A DNA stretch of 64,000 nucleotides from Gilliamella sp. wkB108 (GCF_001690195.1 NZ_LZGM01000049.1:62001-126000); one strand, 5' to 3'. Counted from the first letter of the stretch, positions 39,871 to 50,949 are shown. Numbers and translations: made by a program. The notes: generated by a model not told the origin, from the sequence alone.

Positions 39871-40663
39871 GATATTCTCCTTTTAGCATGCTAAAAAATA
39901 CAGTTTGTAAATGATTAACCACTTCAGTTAAACGAGGATCTCCTTCCGCATCGAGCCACTGTTTTAAATTTGCTTCGAATTCTGTCGGTGAATTATTTTC
40001 GAGCAAAGACATAATTTTATCGCTAATCAGTTTTCCTTGATAATAACCAACCAGTTTTCTCGCTTCACGCTCAACAACCACACGCGTCTCGACAGGTATA
40101 TTAGGATGAAGGACTTTAACTTGTTCATTACTGGTTTGATCATAAGATTGACCTTTCAATTTTTGCTCTAATAAACCAAGCGCCACAGCAAAACCATAAA
40201 TGGTAGCCGCAGGTGTTGGTGGGCATCCGGGTATATAGACATCAATTGGTACAATCTTATCACTCCCTCCCCAAACACAATACAAATCATGGAATATGCC
40301 GCCACCACAACCACACGCACCATAAGAGATACAAATTTTAGGATCTGGCGCACTATGGTAGGCACGTAAAGCCGGCATACGCATTGATCGAGTTACTGCT
40401 CCGGTAAAGAGTAAAATATCTGCATGGCGTGGAGAAGGAACAACTTTGATTCCGAAACGTTCAGCATCAAAAAGCGGGGTAATAGCAGCAAAAATCTCGA
40501 TTTCACAACCATTACATCCACCACAGTCAACACGATAAACATAGGCAGAGCGCTTAATTTTTTTAAGTAATGTCTCTTTAAGTTTACTGATCTGTTCATC
40601 AACCACAATAGGTTTTGGCGTATAGTGCAAATGACTATTATCGTCAATATTATTCAGATTCAT
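39863..40663 (-). CDS. hyfI: Hydrogenase-4 small subunit HyfI
   Basis: This 266-aa NuoB-like small subunit carries the proximal [4Fe-4S] cluster. Ligands are visible in [29 protein letters not shown] and [15 protein letters not shown]. It passes electrons between HyfH and the NiFe site of HyfG, on the cytosolic side. It overlaps hyfH by 14 nt and hyfJ by 8 nt. Confidence 0.95.
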   Translation of the reverse strand: MNLNNIDDNSHLHYTPKPIVVDEQISKLKETLLKKIKRSAYVYRVDCGGCNGCEIEIFAAITPLFDAERFGIKVVPSPRHADILLFTGAVTRSMRMPALRAYHSAPDPKICISYGACGCGGGIFHDLYCVWGGSDKIVPIDVYIPGCPPTPAATIYGFAVALGLLEQKLKGQSYDQTSNEQVKVLHPNIPVETRVVVEREARKLVGYYQGKLISDKIMSLLENNSPTEFEANLKQWLDAEGDPRLTEVVNHLQTVFFSMLKGEYHG

Positions 40664-41213
40664 GTTTTACTCCTGATTGGACATACTTACCTAATTGCAC
40701 ATCACTTTTATTAACAATGTTTTGGCGACGTTTACACTCCGGACAAGTTTCAAACTGTTCTTGCCTAGATAATACTTCTTGTTCATCTAACCCAGCATGA
40801 ACTAATAAAGCCATGACATAATCGATCTCTTTTTGAGGTGCAAAAAAACGCTGACAAACACGGCATTTAGCCAATGAAAAGGTAGCGCGTTCATATAAAT
40901 CGGCTTTATTCATCACCGCTAATTCAAACTCTTGCGATAATTCAATTGCTCGTGTAGGACATACTTCTTCACATCGCCCACAAAAAATACATCGTCCAAC
41001 AAATAATTGCCATTCTCGCTTACCGATTTTTGTATTTGTTTGCATAGTTAACGCATTAGCAGGACAAGCTGCGGTACAAGCTCCACAAGCAATACACTGA
41101 TCGGGGTCATAATGAGGTTTCCCTCGAAAACCGAGGGGAACATCAAGTGGTTTAAACGGATATTTAACCGTTGTATCACCTACTTTACGTATTATCTTCA
41201 ACAGTTTTAACAT
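40650..41213 (-). CDS. hyfH: Hydrogenase-4 ferredoxin subunit HyfH
   Basis: This NuoI-like two-cluster ferredoxin of about 187 aa has [16 protein letters not shown] and [16 protein letters not shown], plus a C-terminal Cys set ([15 protein letters not shown]). E. coli HyfH is 181 aa. The frame opens at 41219, but the ATG at 41213 is better spaced from GAGG and gives the family N-terminus [10 protein letters not shown]. It links the FdhF side to the hydrogenase. Confidence 0.93.
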   Translation of the reverse strand: MLKLLKIIRKVGDTTVKYPFKPLDVPLGFRGKPHYDPDQCIACGACTAACPANALTMQTNTKIGKREWQLFVGRCIFCGRCEEVCPTRAIELSQEFELAVMNKADLYERATFSLAKCRVCQRFFAPQKEIDYVMALLVHAGLDEQEVLSRQEQFETCPECKRRQNIVNKSDVQLGKYVQSGVKHESE

Positions 41214-41224
41214 CTTCATATCCT

Positions 41225-42970
41225 CTATGGTTTTACTGGCGAATTAACACGCTCAATACCATAACGCTCAATCTCTTTATAAGGTACGGTAACAGATTTT
41301 TGTTTACGCACATCGACCAATGTCACCCGGTCAGTACAGGAATAACAAGGATCTAAACTGCCGATAATCAATGGCGCATCGGACACGGTATTACCTCGCA
41401 ACATATATCGTAAAACAGGCCAATTAGCATATGTTGCCGCTCTACAACGCCATCGAAATAGTTTTTGATTATTGCCCGTCATACTCCAATGGACATCTTC
41501 ACCACGCGGAGCTTCAGTAAAACCAAGAGCAAATTTATGTGGTTGATAGGTAAATCCTTCAACTAATAAAGGGCCACTTGGTAAATTATCTAGTGCATAC
41601 TCGCACATCGCTATCGAATCGAGTGTTTCCCCAACACGAACCATTACACGGGCTGCCACATCGCATGAATCATAACTAATCAAACTTTTAGGTAATAAAT
41701 TATAACCTGCAAAAGGGTGGTCAAATCTGACATCTCGTTTGAAACCACTTGCACGAATCATAGGACCTACCGGACTAAAATCTCTGGCAATTTTCTTATC
41801 TAAAATACCAACCCCTTTAGTACGTTGTTCAAAATTAGGTGTCCCAACTAACATTTCGACAAGTTCTATCACCTCTTTACGCATCTCTTGTAATACTTGT
41901 ATTGTTTTAATACGTGCATCTTTAAGGATATCTCGTCTGATACCACCAATCAGATTCATACCATAGGTTTTTCTTGCTCCAGTTAGCAGTTCGGCTAACA
42001 TCATAGCTTTTTCTCGCACCCTGAAGAATTGCTGAAATCCACCATCAAACCCCGTGAAGTGGCAACTTAACCCTAAATTTAATAAATGACTATGTAGACG
42101 TTCTATTTCTAGCAATATACAGCGGATCATCTGTCCACGGGCTGGCACTTCAATACCTAAAGCATTTTCAACAGAATTAGCATAAGCAACACTATGAGCA
42201 TAACCACAAATACCACAAACCCTATCAGCCAAAAAAGTCACTTCGTTATAACCCATACGATTTTCAGCTACTTTTTCCATACCTCGATGCACATAGAACA
42301 ATCGATAGTCAGCATCAATAATCTGTTCACCGTCAACAAATAATCTAAAATGTCCAGGTTCATCTGAAGTAATATGCATAGGACCAATTGGCACTATACG
42401 ATTTTCTTTATCACCCAACTCATTTAAGAAAGGATAAGTGTCATTATTGGTTGTTGGAGCAGGACGTTGGCGATAATCCATTGTATCTTTGCGTAATGGA
42501 TATAGGTCATCTGGCCAATCATCGGGTAACACAAGACGGCGAGCGTCGGGAATACCAACTGGCGTTAAACCATACATATCTCGAACTTCACGTTCTCCCC
42601 AAACTGCCGCAGGCACTAATGGCGTCACAGAAGGAAATTCGGCGCTAACTGGATCAACTAACGCTTTGACAACCACCCAACATTTTTCACCTTCTTCCAT
42701 TGATAACGCATAATAAATGGCAAAATGACCATTCAAAGATCGTTCATCATTACCAAAAAGTACAGGTAACCATCCACCTAATTCATAATAAAGATAAGCC
42801 ACAATTTGCGGTAAACTATTTAAATCAATCGTCACAGTTAACTGATTATAAGTTTGGCGCTCTACCTCTTTTACCGCATGAGGGAAACGATTCCTAACCT
42901 GAGTAATATAATTATCACCCAGCAACTGTTGATTTTTAGACTGATTATTTAATACCGTTTCTAGCGTCAC
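41225..42970 (-). CDS. hyfG: Hydrogenase-4 large subunit HyfG
   Basis: This 581-aa fusion has a NuoC-like N-terminal domain (about 1-170) and a NuoD-like NiFe domain. Nickel-ligand motifs are [14 protein letters not shown] and DPCYSCTDR. HycI cleavage after that Arg (about residue 548) would remove a 33-residue tail ending VNSPVKP. The start is a GTG at 42970 with GGAGAG upstream, overlapping the hyfF stop as GTGA, which indicates coupled translation. It is very close to E. coli HyfG/HycE. It evolves H2 from protons with electrons from formate. Confidence 0.96.
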   Translation of the reverse strand: MTLETVLNNQSKNQQLLGDNYITQVRNRFPHAVKEVERQTYNQLTVTIDLNSLPQIVAYLYYELGGWLPVLFGNDERSLNGHFAIYYALSMEEGEKCWVVVKALVDPVSAEFPSVTPLVPAAVWGEREVRDMYGLTPVGIPDARRLVLPDDWPDDLYPLRKDTMDYRQRPAPTTNNDTYPFLNELGDKENRIVPIGPMHITSDEPGHFRLFVDGEQIIDADYRLFYVHRGMEKVAENRMGYNEVTFLADRVCGICGYAHSVAYANSVENALGIEVPARGQMIRCILLEIERLHSHLLNLGLSCHFTGFDGGFQQFFRVREKAMMLAELLTGARKTYGMNLIGGIRRDILKDARIKTIQVLQEMRKEVIELVEMLVGTPNFEQRTKGVGILDKKIARDFSPVGPMIRASGFKRDVRFDHPFAGYNLLPKSLISYDSCDVAARVMVRVGETLDSIAMCEYALDNLPSGPLLVEGFTYQPHKFALGFTEAPRGEDVHWSMTGNNQKLFRWRCRAATYANWPVLRYMLRGNTVSDAPLIIGSLDPCYSCTDRVTLVDVRKQKSVTVPYKEIERYGIERVNSPVKP

Positions 42971-44592
42971 TTTATACTCTCCTGTTGTAATGAGTCTAAA
43001 ACAATTCCTGATGTTTGAATGATATCCCTTGACTGATAAGATAAATGTTGTTTTCCGGGTGATACCTCTTTTTTGTGAGGTGAAGGAGATTGCTGATTAT
43101 GAGTAAGTACAATTGTTGTTGCGTTATTGATTAGCTGCTGAACTGGTTTAGGTATACATATACCCATTACTAACATCATAATCAGTAGCAAAGCCATTGG
43201 TAATGTAGTTAATATTCCTAATTCCCCTTTTACCACTTGTTCTGGAGCTTTGAAAAATGTTACTTTAGCGACCATACGCACTAATCCGGCTAACACGACC
43301 GTTAATAACAACAATAATAATAATGCTAACCAAATAGAACTGGTTTTAAGTGTTGCAACAATCAACATAAACTCACTAACAAATACATTAAATGGAGGCA
43401 TGCCACCTAATGCTAAAGCGCCTCCAGCAAATAACACAGCGGTAAACGGCGCTACTTTTAATAAACCTTTTACGGTGAAAATATCTCGAGTCCCATACTT
43501 CAATAACACATTACCTGAACCACAGAATAATAGTGTTTTTGCTAAACTATGATTAAGGGTATGTAACAATCCGGCAAAGATACCAAATGGTCCACCAATA
43601 CCAATAGCAATAGCGACAATACCCATATTTTCAACACTTGAATAAGCGAGTAAACGTTTCATATCACGCTGAACAATAATAAAAAATGCCGAGACGCCAA
43701 CTGATAAGAAACCAAAAATTAATAATAAGTTACGTGGGAAACTGCCATCAATTGAACCACTAATGATAATGTAATAGCGTAAAATCACTAATAATGCACA
43801 GTTTAGTAATACCGCAGAAAGTAAAGCACTGGTAGGACTTGGAGCTTCACTATGCGCATCGGGTAACCAAGCATGCATAGGAAATAAGCCCATTTTGGTA
43901 CCGAAACCAAGTAGAACAAACACAAAGGCAAGATGCATCAAGGTATCATCTAATATGTGAGGCAGTTTGACCACTTCAGTCCAATAAATAGCCATACTTG
44001 GATCTACCATTACATTAGCGGCATTTGCATAAACAAGTATGGTGCCATACAGACCGAAGGCAACGCCGATAGTACAAACTATAATATATTTCCAAGCCGC
44101 TTCAAGAGATGATTTTTGACCATATAAGCCAACAAGAAAAGTAGAGCTTAGCGTTGTTGCCTCTATTGCAACCCACATCAAAATCAAGTTATTTGTGGTA
44201 ATAGCAATGAGCATCGTAAATAAAAACAGATGGAAAAAACCATAGTAATAACAAAGTGTTTTAGCAGAAACTTCGCCATATTTAACTTCATGGCTCATAT
44301 AACCTACAGAATACAATCCTGTTATAAAACCAATGATAGCTAAAATAGCTAAAAAGAGTCCTCCAAGTGTATCAACATGCCACCATAAATTATCCGATAA
44401 AATTTGACCTTCAAGATGTATTTTATATAGTACACAAGCTGACATTGACACTAAGGCTATCAAACCTAGCACATTAATACCGTGTACTACTTTAACAAGA
44501 CTGTTACTTGCTAAACTGCACATAAAACAGATCATTGAAAAACATAACGGTATAATTAACAGTGAATATAACATTAATGTATCATTCATCAT
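42967..44592 (-). CDS. hyfF: Hydrogenase-4 membrane subunit HyfF
   Basis: This 541-aa NuoN/MrpD-like antiporter-type subunit has about 13-14 predicted helices. The conserved channel motifs are [20 protein letters not shown] and [20 protein letters not shown], and [20 protein letters not shown]. Length compares with 526 aa in E. coli. The Ser/Gln-rich cytosolic tail after about residue 500 is variable. Its presence, with HyfD and HyfE, marks a FHL-2 complex proposed to translocate ions. Confidence 0.95.
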   Translation of the reverse strand: MMNDTLMLYSLLIIPLCFSMICFMCSLASNSLVKVVHGINVLGLIALVSMSACVLYKIHLEGQILSDNLWWHVDTLGGLFLAILAIIGFITGLYSVGYMSHEVKYGEVSAKTLCYYYGFFHLFLFTMLIAITTNNLILMWVAIEATTLSSTFLVGLYGQKSSLEAAWKYIIVCTIGVAFGLYGTILVYANAANVMVDPSMAIYWTEVVKLPHILDDTLMHLAFVFVLLGFGTKMGLFPMHAWLPDAHSEAPSPTSALLSAVLLNCALLVILRYYIIISGSIDGSFPRNLLLIFGFLSVGVSAFFIIVQRDMKRLLAYSSVENMGIVAIAIGIGGPFGIFAGLLHTLNHSLAKTLLFCGSGNVLLKYGTRDIFTVKGLLKVAPFTAVLFAGGALALGGMPPFNVFVSEFMLIVATLKTSSIWLALLLLLLLTVVLAGLVRMVAKVTFFKAPEQVVKGELGILTTLPMALLLIMMLVMGICIPKPVQQLINNATTIVLTHNQQSPSPHKKEVSPGKQHLSYQSRDIIQTSGIVLDSLQQESIK

Positions 44593-44595
44593 GAT

Positions 44596-45246
44596 CTATC
44601 CTTTCAATGTATTAAGTTTATTGGCATCAAGTGTATGAAGTACACAATAAATACGCCTTGCAAAATAACACATCACAACCACGGCAAAAATTGCATCGGT
44701 TGTAATTCCAATTTCCACGAGCTTTGGTACTCTATTTGCAAGTAACGCTAACGTTAAACTCGCTCCATTTTCCATAAGGCAGTAACCAAAAATTTGTTTC
44801 AGAATATTACGTTGGCTAATAATACACATTAATCCAATTAAAAAATGACCTAATGAAACGGCTAAAACTGGCTTTAATTCGCTGACTAAAGGCAGTTTTA
44901 CTGGTTGGACCACAAAATGACAAGCCAACATAATTAAAGCGGCAAAAATGACAATAACTGGTACAGGTAAAATTCCACCTTCAATATTCGCTTTTTTCAT
45001 TTTCCGATATGTCAAAAACACTATCAAAGGTACCAATATGACCTTGGTTACGATTGCTGTGAGCGCCCAACTATAAAGTTCACTGGCTGCAAAATAATTA
45101 CCAATGGCAAACATTATCATTACTAAAACTAATGACTGTAAACCATACATTACAATGGTGGTGGATATCGGTCGTACAATAATGATCAATATAGAAGTAA
45201 CTACTAGTAAACCAGCAAGATTATTGATAATAAAAGATCCCGTCAT
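44596..45246 (-). CDS. hyfE: Hydrogenase-4 membrane subunit HyfE
   Basis: This small membrane subunit of 216 aa is exactly the E. coli HyfE length. It has about 6-7 helices and the conserved FVVQPVKLPL and QRNILKQIFGYCLMENG segments of the NuoK-like part. The frame opens at an ATG at 45258, but GGAG is spaced for the ATG at 45246 (MTGSFIINNLAGLL), which fits the family. Confidence 0.92.
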   Translation of the reverse strand: MTGSFIINNLAGLLVVTSILIIIVRPISTTIVMYGLQSLVLVMIMFAIGNYFAASELYSWALTAIVTKVILVPLIVFLTYRKMKKANIEGGILPVPVIVIFAALIMLACHFVVQPVKLPLVSELKPVLAVSLGHFLIGLMCIISQRNILKQIFGYCLMENGASLTLALLANRVPKLVEIGITTDAIFAVVVMCYFARRIYCVLHTLDANKLNTLKG

Positions 45247-45257
45247 AGTAAACTCCA

Positions 45258-46715
45258 TTAATTAAGCCAGAGAACAGCAATTACACTGGAACATAGTGAC
45301 ATTATTATTAGGATCACTAATACTATTTTCATAGCCAGTGGTACAGATGTCGCATTAGCAACTTCTTCCGATGGTTTACCTAATACGCTTTTACCAAACC
45401 AATGCAAAAACCAAGCAAAGCTCGCCACAGATTCTATTACGACAATGACAACGAGTGTCATAATTAGCCAATTATCAGAGGACAATGCAAAACCAGCAGC
45501 AAAAATTGGATATTTACTGAAAAAACCATTAAATGGCGGTACACCAGTAATAGCTAACGCGGCAACACAAAATCCTATTCCCAATAACGGCAACGTGCTT
45601 AATATCCCTTTTAGTTTTGGTAACATTCTGGTACCACAGGTATAACTGAGTGCGCCAGCAACTAAGAAGAACAAGCTTTTCGCAAAAGCATGGTTAAAGA
45701 TATAAGCGATACCCGCTTCAAAAGACATTGAGCCATATACTGTTCCAAATCCGTAGATCGCCAGTGATAACGCAAAAAAGATATAAGATAATTGGGTAAT
45801 GGTTGAATAAGCCAGCAAGCGTTTTAAATCAGTCTGAGGTAAATACATAACAAAACCGTATATCAAGGTAATTACCGCCATTATCATTCCTATTTCACCA
45901 ATGATAATTGGGATATTTCCCGCTGACATAATTGAACGAGCAAAAATATAAACACCAACTTTTACCATTGAAGCGGCATGTAAATAAGCACTCACAGGCG
46001 TTGGCGCCTCCATTGCATCTGGCAACCAAACATGCAATGGAAGTTGTGCAGATTTGCCCCATGCGGCAAATAATACACCGCACAAAATCACGATTTTAGC
46101 TTCTGCACTTAAATCAGATAAGGCATTCAGTGAGAACGTACCCGATTCAAGAAATAACCAAGCCGCTGCTACGTATAACCCTAAAGAAGCGACATGAGTT
46201 ACTAATAGTGCTTTCATCGCTGAATGTTGTGATTTAGGTGTTTGATAATAACCAATCAATGCCCATGAACAACCACCGGTAATTTCAAAGAATAACAATT
46301 GCCCTAATAGCGTAGAAGATAATACTAAGCCGGCCATTGCTCCGATAAATACCATTAAAAAAGCATAGTAACGGGTCGATCCTTCATGAGGATGTTCACG
46401 ATTATTTTTGGTTAAATAGGCGGTTGAGTAGAGACTGATGAGAAAACCTAAAAAGACAACGGCAAAACATATCAATGTACTGACTTTATCAATTACTACT
46501 CCAAAGATAGCTGTTTCACCGATGTTTAAAAAAGTATAGGTTTGCGTCATTTGACCGGCTTGAAAAAACTGCCAACCGAGCCACACCGTACCACAAGAAG
46601 CGAGCAATGAGACAAACACACTAAAAATGCGTGCAAATGAGTAAGGTGAACATGCAATAATTAATGCACCAATAAAAGGAATCAGGATTGTCGCTAAGGC
46701 AATATATTCCATCAT
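45258..46715 (-). CDS. hyfD: Hydrogenase-4 membrane subunit HyfD
   Basis: This NuoL/M/N-type antiporter-like subunit is 485 aa from the ATG at 46715, compared with 479 in E. coli. Motifs include LLFFEITGGCSWALIGYY, AAWGKSAQLPLHVWLPDAME and LAYSTITQLSYIFFALSLAI. An upstream in-frame start at 46787 would overlap hyfC by 58 nt and has no ribosome site, so I used 46715 (GGGAGAACGGGAA upstream). It provides one of three antiporter-like modules. Confidence 0.94.
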   Translation of the reverse strand: MMEYIALATILIPFIGALIIACSPYSFARIFSVFVSLLASCGTVWLGWQFFQAGQMTQTYTFLNIGETAIFGVVIDKVSTLICFAVVFLGFLISLYSTAYLTKNNREHPHEGSTRYYAFLMVFIGAMAGLVLSSTLLGQLLFFEITGGCSWALIGYYQTPKSQHSAMKALLVTHVASLGLYVAAAWLFLESGTFSLNALSDLSAEAKIVILCGVLFAAWGKSAQLPLHVWLPDAMEAPTPVSAYLHAASMVKVGVYIFARSIMSAGNIPIIIGEIGMIMAVITLIYGFVMYLPQTDLKRLLAYSTITQLSYIFFALSLAIYGFGTVYGSMSFEAGIAYIFNHAFAKSLFFLVAGALSYTCGTRMLPKLKGILSTLPLLGIGFCVAALAITGVPPFNGFFSKYPIFAAGFALSSDNWLIMTLVVIVVIESVASFAWFLHWFGKSVLGKPSEEVANATSVPLAMKIVLVILIIMSLCSSVIAVLWLN

Positions 46716-46729
46716 ATTTCCCGTTCTCC

Positions 46730-47668
46730 CTATAAACCTGTTAAATAAAACACATAGGCTAATACTGATATACCAAACCCAGCCCATGTTACGTTAGATG
46801 TCAATAAGAATCGCCCACGACATAAACAGTTTTCAAATATACTGGCTAATACAAATACTATGACCAATTTGACCAAATAACACAGTATTGCAAGTAAATA
46901 ATTATCAGGTGAAAAAGGAATAAAGACGACAATAAATAAACTAGCAAATACGACTTGCTTAAGGCTGATACTCAATTTAATTAAGGCAAAACCAACACCT
47001 GAATATTCAGAGAGAGGACCTTCTTGTAGTTCTTGTTCCGCTTCTGCATAATCGAAAGGAATTTTGCCCATTTCAATAAATACCGCAAACGCACAGGCTA
47101 ACATGGCTAATATCGCAGCGGTTGGGGTTGCTCCACCCCATTGTGAGATAAATTTTATCCCCATAAAACTGATATTCGTTGAACCAGCGATCAAAGCAAT
47201 AACAATCAAACCTAAAATTAAAATAGGTTCAACCAAAATACCTAACATAAGTTCACGACTAGCACCTAGACCAGCAAAAGGACTACCTGAATCAATACCT
47301 GAGAGTGAAAAGAAAAAGCGGAATAAGGCAAATAAGTAGATAATGACTATTAAATCACCCACCATAGACATTAATGAATCATACGCCATTATCGGTATAA
47401 TCATGGCAACAAGTAGCATAGTCCCAATTAATATAAGCGGAGTTACCCTAAAGATAATCCCTGCATTAGCCGGTGACATCTCTTGCCGACTAAATAGTTT
47501 TATAATATCGCGATAATCCTGAAAAATACCTGCACCACGACGAGACTGCATACGCGCACGGATCTGGCGAGAAATCCCCGACATTAATGGCGCCAGTAAT
47601 AGTAAAAAAATAGCTTGCAACAATCCTATAACTGCCCAGAATGGAGATAACGCATCAATACTTGGCAT
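46730..47668 (-). CDS. hyfC: Hydrogenase-4 membrane subunit HyfC
   Basis: This 312-aa NuoH-like subunit anchors the soluble arm and forms the putative ion path. Conserved blocks are SRQIRARMQSRRGAGIFQDYRDI, SPFAGLGASRELMLGILVEP and IEMGKIPFDYAEAEQELQEG. E. coli HyfC is 315 aa. AGGAGAA precedes the ATG, 9 nt after hyfB. Confidence 0.96.
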   Translation of the reverse strand: MPSIDALSPFWAVIGLLQAIFLLLLAPLMSGISRQIRARMQSRRGAGIFQDYRDIIKLFSRQEMSPANAGIIFRVTPLILIGTMLLVAMIIPIMAYDSLMSMVGDLIVIIYLFALFRFFFSLSGIDSGSPFAGLGASRELMLGILVEPILILGLIVIALIAGSTNISFMGIKFISQWGGATPTAAILAMLACAFAVFIEMGKIPFDYAEAEQELQEGPLSEYSGVGFALIKLSISLKQVVFASLFIVVFIPFSPDNYLLAILCYLVKLVIVFVLASIFENCLCRGRFLLTSNVTWAGFGISVLAYVFYLTGL

Positions 47669-47677
47669 TTTTTTCTC

Positions 47678-49708
47678 CTATATTACGGTCACGAAAAGCA
47701 AAATGATTAAGGTAACAATCACATATAAGGCATAAATCCGATAATCACCTTGTTGAATTCGTTGAACATTTCGACCAATAATTTGTACAACATTAACAAT
47801 ATTATTCACAATTTTTACATCCCATATTGGTTCAATTCGTTGTGCCAATACAGTTGTTTTTTGCACCATAGCTTGCATATATTTACCAATACTTAATTTT
47901 CTTCTTAAGGTATAAAGTGGTGCAAACATAAATCGTAGTGGTTGTGTGAAATTACCCGCTGTTTGAGCCATATCAATTTCATATTGATAACCACAAGCCC
48001 AAGGATCGTCATTATTTCTAAACGGTAAGCGTTGAGGCTTAGTAAATATGTAAATCAATAAAGGCAAAATTATTAGCGCTATTAACAATATAAATATAAG
48101 AATAGGAGAAACAGTCGCCTGATAAGCATCGCCAGCAACTAACATTGTTCCATTACTTGTAATGTGATCTAAAACGGAGGTATTTAACTTAGCCAATTGA
48201 TTAGCTATAGATGACATCAAAGGGATCATTAAAAAAGCCCCAGCACCAAGAAAAATACATAAAAGTGCCAAAGCTAACATTGGAATAGTCATTAATAATG
48301 AAACTTCTTTAGCTTGCTCTGCTTGAGGACTTCGAGCTTTACCACAAAAACAAATACCATAAACTTTGACAAAACACATGGCTGCGAGCGCACCAGTAAT
48401 AGCTAACATAACAATAGCAATTGGCCCTGCTAAGCGTAGAACAATACCTTCATTCATACTCATAGAGAATAAAGATTGATAGGTATACCATTCACTGATA
48501 AAACCATTTAATGGAGGTAACGCTGATATCGCCATACAACCAATTAAGAAAGCCATAGCCGTTAATGGCATTACCTTAGCGAGTCCACCCATTTTATCCA
48601 TATCTTTAGTATGCATACGGTAGATAACCGCGCCAGCACCTAAAAAGAGCAATCCCTTAAATACAGCATGATTTAACAAGTGATAAAGCGCACCAACAAA
48701 ACCCAATACCGTTAATAGCGGTAAGTTGGTGGCAATACCTATCATTCCGGCGCCAACACCCATTAAAATAATACCAACATTTTCAACCGTATGATAAGCA
48801 AGTAACCGTTTGATATCATGTTCTGCCAGAGCATATAGCACACCTAGAACAGCAGAAACCGCACCAAACGCTAACACTAAAACACCCCACCATAGTTGCG
48901 TGGCACCAAGCAAATCAACCGAAACTTTGATAATACCAAAAACCCCTATTTTAACCATGACGCCAGACATTAGGGCTGAGGCATGAGACGGAGCTGCTGG
49001 ATGTGCTTTAGGCAACCATCCATGAAGCGGAATCATACCGGCTTTAGCGCCAAAGCCAAAGAAGGCCAATAAGAACACCAGTGACGCCATTAATGGCGAT
49101 ACAGGGCTGGTTCTAAACGATTCAAAATCAAGACTTTTGGTTTGTAAATAGAGTAAGAAAAAGGCAACCATAATCAGAACAGAACCGATATGTGCAATTA
49201 AAAAGTAAAGTAAACCTGCATTAACGGCTTTTTCATCTTGTTCAGTAATAACTAAGAAGTAAGAGGCTAGAGACATAATCTCAAAGAAGATAATAAAATA
49301 AAAGGCATTATCCACAACCATTAGTACTACCATTGCAGCAATAAATAGGTTAGTAAAAAAGCCAATACCATAAGCGCCTTTACCGCGATATTCTTGAACA
49401 TAAGCAAATGAGTAACAAGATGAAGCCATAGCCAATAATGAGATCACCGCTATCATAAATGCAGAAAGACCATCTATTCTTAGTGTACAATTAGCAAAAG
49501 TAAAAGGAGTCCATAAGGTATAAAGATGAATTCCCCCTTCAATTAACACCGGAATGATTACTACCAAACCAAGTAACCCGGCTAATACCCCAGCAATACC
49601 TGAAACAATAATTGCTGCACGCTCTTGTTTTGCTAATAATAAGGATAATAAACCACCAACAACGTAGATTAGGATTGAGATTAACAGCATATTAAAAGGA
49701 TATGGCAT
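47678..49708 (-). CDS. hyfB: Hydrogenase-4 membrane subunit HyfB
   Basis: This 676-aa NuoL-like subunit has about 16 helices and matches E. coli HyfB (672 aa). Motifs are FGFGAKAGMIPLHGWLPKAHPA, LAYHTVENVGIILMGVGAGM and YHLLNHAVFKGLLFLGAGAV. The ATG overlaps the hyfA stop (TAATG), so translation is coupled. It forms the distal membrane arm. Confidence 0.96.
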   Translation of the reverse strand: MPYPFNMLLISILIYVVGGLLSLLLAKQERAAIIVSGIAGVLAGLLGLVVIIPVLIEGGIHLYTLWTPFTFANCTLRIDGLSAFMIAVISLLAMASSCYSFAYVQEYRGKGAYGIGFFTNLFIAAMVVLMVVDNAFYFIIFFEIMSLASYFLVITEQDEKAVNAGLLYFLIAHIGSVLIMVAFFLLYLQTKSLDFESFRTSPVSPLMASLVFLLAFFGFGAKAGMIPLHGWLPKAHPAAPSHASALMSGVMVKIGVFGIIKVSVDLLGATQLWWGVLVLAFGAVSAVLGVLYALAEHDIKRLLAYHTVENVGIILMGVGAGMIGIATNLPLLTVLGFVGALYHLLNHAVFKGLLFLGAGAVIYRMHTKDMDKMGGLAKVMPLTAMAFLIGCMAISALPPLNGFISEWYTYQSLFSMSMNEGIVLRLAGPIAIVMLAITGALAAMCFVKVYGICFCGKARSPQAEQAKEVSLLMTIPMLALALLCIFLGAGAFLMIPLMSSIANQLAKLNTSVLDHITSNGTMLVAGDAYQATVSPILIFILLIALIILPLLIYIFTKPQRLPFRNNDDPWACGYQYEIDMAQTAGNFTQPLRFMFAPLYTLRRKLSIGKYMQAMVQKTTVLAQRIEPIWDVKIVNNIVNVVQIIGRNVQRIQQGDYRIYALYVIVTLIILLFVTVI

Positions 49709-50322
49709 TACAACTCTCCTTCCGGCAAACCTGCATTGGCAGTGTTAATTAATGAATCTTCAAAGGCTTCGCGTTTTAGCCGAGATGCTACATTCAACGT
49801 TTTATCTGCAATTAAATACAGTGCATCAGTTGGACAACTTCTGATGCAAGCAGGTCCTGCTGGATCAAAAGAACAAAGATCACATTTTACGGCAATCATT
49901 TTTCGACCAGCATTCCAGGCTAAAAATGGATTCATTGAAGGTGCGCTAGCAGGTAAATCACTTAATTGTGACTCTGGGACATAATTTTCATAACATTCAG
50001 GTAAAGCTTCTGGTTCACTAGCTGCCGGCGTAATAGCACCAAAAGGACATGCTAATCCACAGAGTTTACAGCCAATACAAGTACTCTCATTGAGCATGAT
50101 TGAATTATCTATTTTAACAATGGCATTAACCGGGCATACTTTAGCACATGGTGCATCTTCACAATGGCGACATAACACTGGCGCAGTACCATTATCATCA
50201 CGCATTACGGTTAACCGTGCATGGGCAACTAAACCAACCTTTTCATGAGTCTGAATACAAGCAGCCATGCAAGTATTACATCCAATACATTTTGTGGGTT
50301 CTGCGATCACAAAACGATTCAT
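49708..50322 (-). CDS. hyfA: Hydrogenase-4 electron-transfer subunit HyfA
   Basis: This 204-aa four-cluster ferredoxin (E. coli HyfA is 205) has CIGCNTCMAAC, CRHCEDAPCAKVCP, CIGCKLCGLACP and CDLC with GPACIRSCP. It probably connects FdhF to HyfH. It is the first gene of the minus-strand operon, 48 nt from the -12 box of a sigma-54 promoter. GGGAGAA precedes the ATG. Confidence 0.95.
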   Translation of the reverse strand: MNRFVIAEPTKCIGCNTCMAACIQTHEKVGLVAHARLTVMRDDNGTAPVLCRHCEDAPCAKVCPVNAIVKIDNSIMLNESTCIGCKLCGLACPFGAITPAASEPEALPECYENYVPESQLSDLPASAPSMNPFLAWNAGRKMIAVKCDLCSFDPAGPACIRSCPTDALYLIADKTLNVASRLKREAFEDSLINTANAGLPEGEL

Positions 50323-50369
50323 GAATATTCTCCCTGCGATAACATTAATATTAATACTAGGTTATCTAA

Positions 50370-50385
50370 TGCAAGAATCATACCA
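50370..50385 (-). promoter_or_regulatory. Sigma-54 promoter of the hyf operon
   Basis: On the minus strand TGGTATGATTCTTGCA has the invariant GG (-24), exactly 10 nt, then GC (-12), plus the preferred TTGCA. The start should be near 50359, about 37 nt before hyfA. Confidence 0.88.
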
Positions 50386-50552
50386 AGATAGCTCTATTAA
50401 TTTATAATAGCAATAAAATACGCAAAATCAATTAGTTACCCGGATAAAACAAAATAGAAAGGCAGTTAAATCATCACAAATACATTAAAACCCTCAACAT
50501 GGTCTAATCCCTTTTTTTTATGTGGTTATAGCCCAAAATACCCTTATAAAAA

Positions 50553-50606
50553 GTGTCGATATTATTTCGTCACTTCATTGTCGATTTCGTCAAAAATGTC
50601 GAAATC
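50553..50606. promoter_or_regulatory. Putative FhlA upstream activating sequences
   Basis: This cluster has a perfect inverted repeat GATTTCG-N10-CGAAATC (50583-50606) and a neighbouring TGTCGAT...TTTCGTCA unit (50554-50571). Both resemble the E. coli FhlA consensus with TTTCGT and ACGAAA half-sites. The cluster lies between the two divergent sigma-54 promoters, about 170-235 bp from the hyf promoter and 240-290 bp from the hyp promoter, suitable for DNA-looping activation. Confidence 0.7.
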
Positions 50607-50843
50607 TGCTTAAAGCAAATTGTTGAAACAGATATCATTTAAAAAAACAAGATTAGTTAGTTACAGCGAATAACCAAAAATAGGCGAAATGTAATAATAT
50701 TATTTATCTAATTAATTAAACAAAACAAACAAGGTTTGACAAATTTAAGATGAAGTCTTAATAAAATAAAATTGGCAAATTTTATCGATTGCTAAAAAAC
50801 GGTAATCAATAACATAAATAATAAATCTATCAATTTATTTAAA

Positions 50844-50859
50844 TGGTATATTTATTGCA
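50844..50859 (+). promoter_or_regulatory. Sigma-54 promoter of the hyp operon
   Basis: TGGTATATTTATTGCA has GG-N10-GC and the same TGGTAT/TTGCA boxes as the hyf promoter. The predicted start is near 50870, about 80 nt before hypA. Confidence 0.85.
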
Positions 50860-50949
50860 TAAATTTAATTAAACAATTACTACAGCCAGACGATAACTAA
50901 ATAGTTATTAAAAGTGTTACTGACTAGGAATAATAAACAGAGTTAACCA

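Noticed and set aside
38225..42970. Assignment of the hydrogenase as FHL-1 (hyc)
   Set aside because: HyfB, HyfD, HyfE and HyfF are all present; Hyc has only two membrane subunits. The cluster order is hyfA-J.
46716..46787. Extended N-terminus of hyfD
   Set aside because: It would overlap hyfC by 58 nt; the 46715 ATG has a ribosome site and matches the E. coli length.
49736..49984. Plus-strand ORFs inside hyfA and other hyf genes
   Set aside because: They are shadows opposite conserved ferredoxin and membrane-subunit coding sequence.
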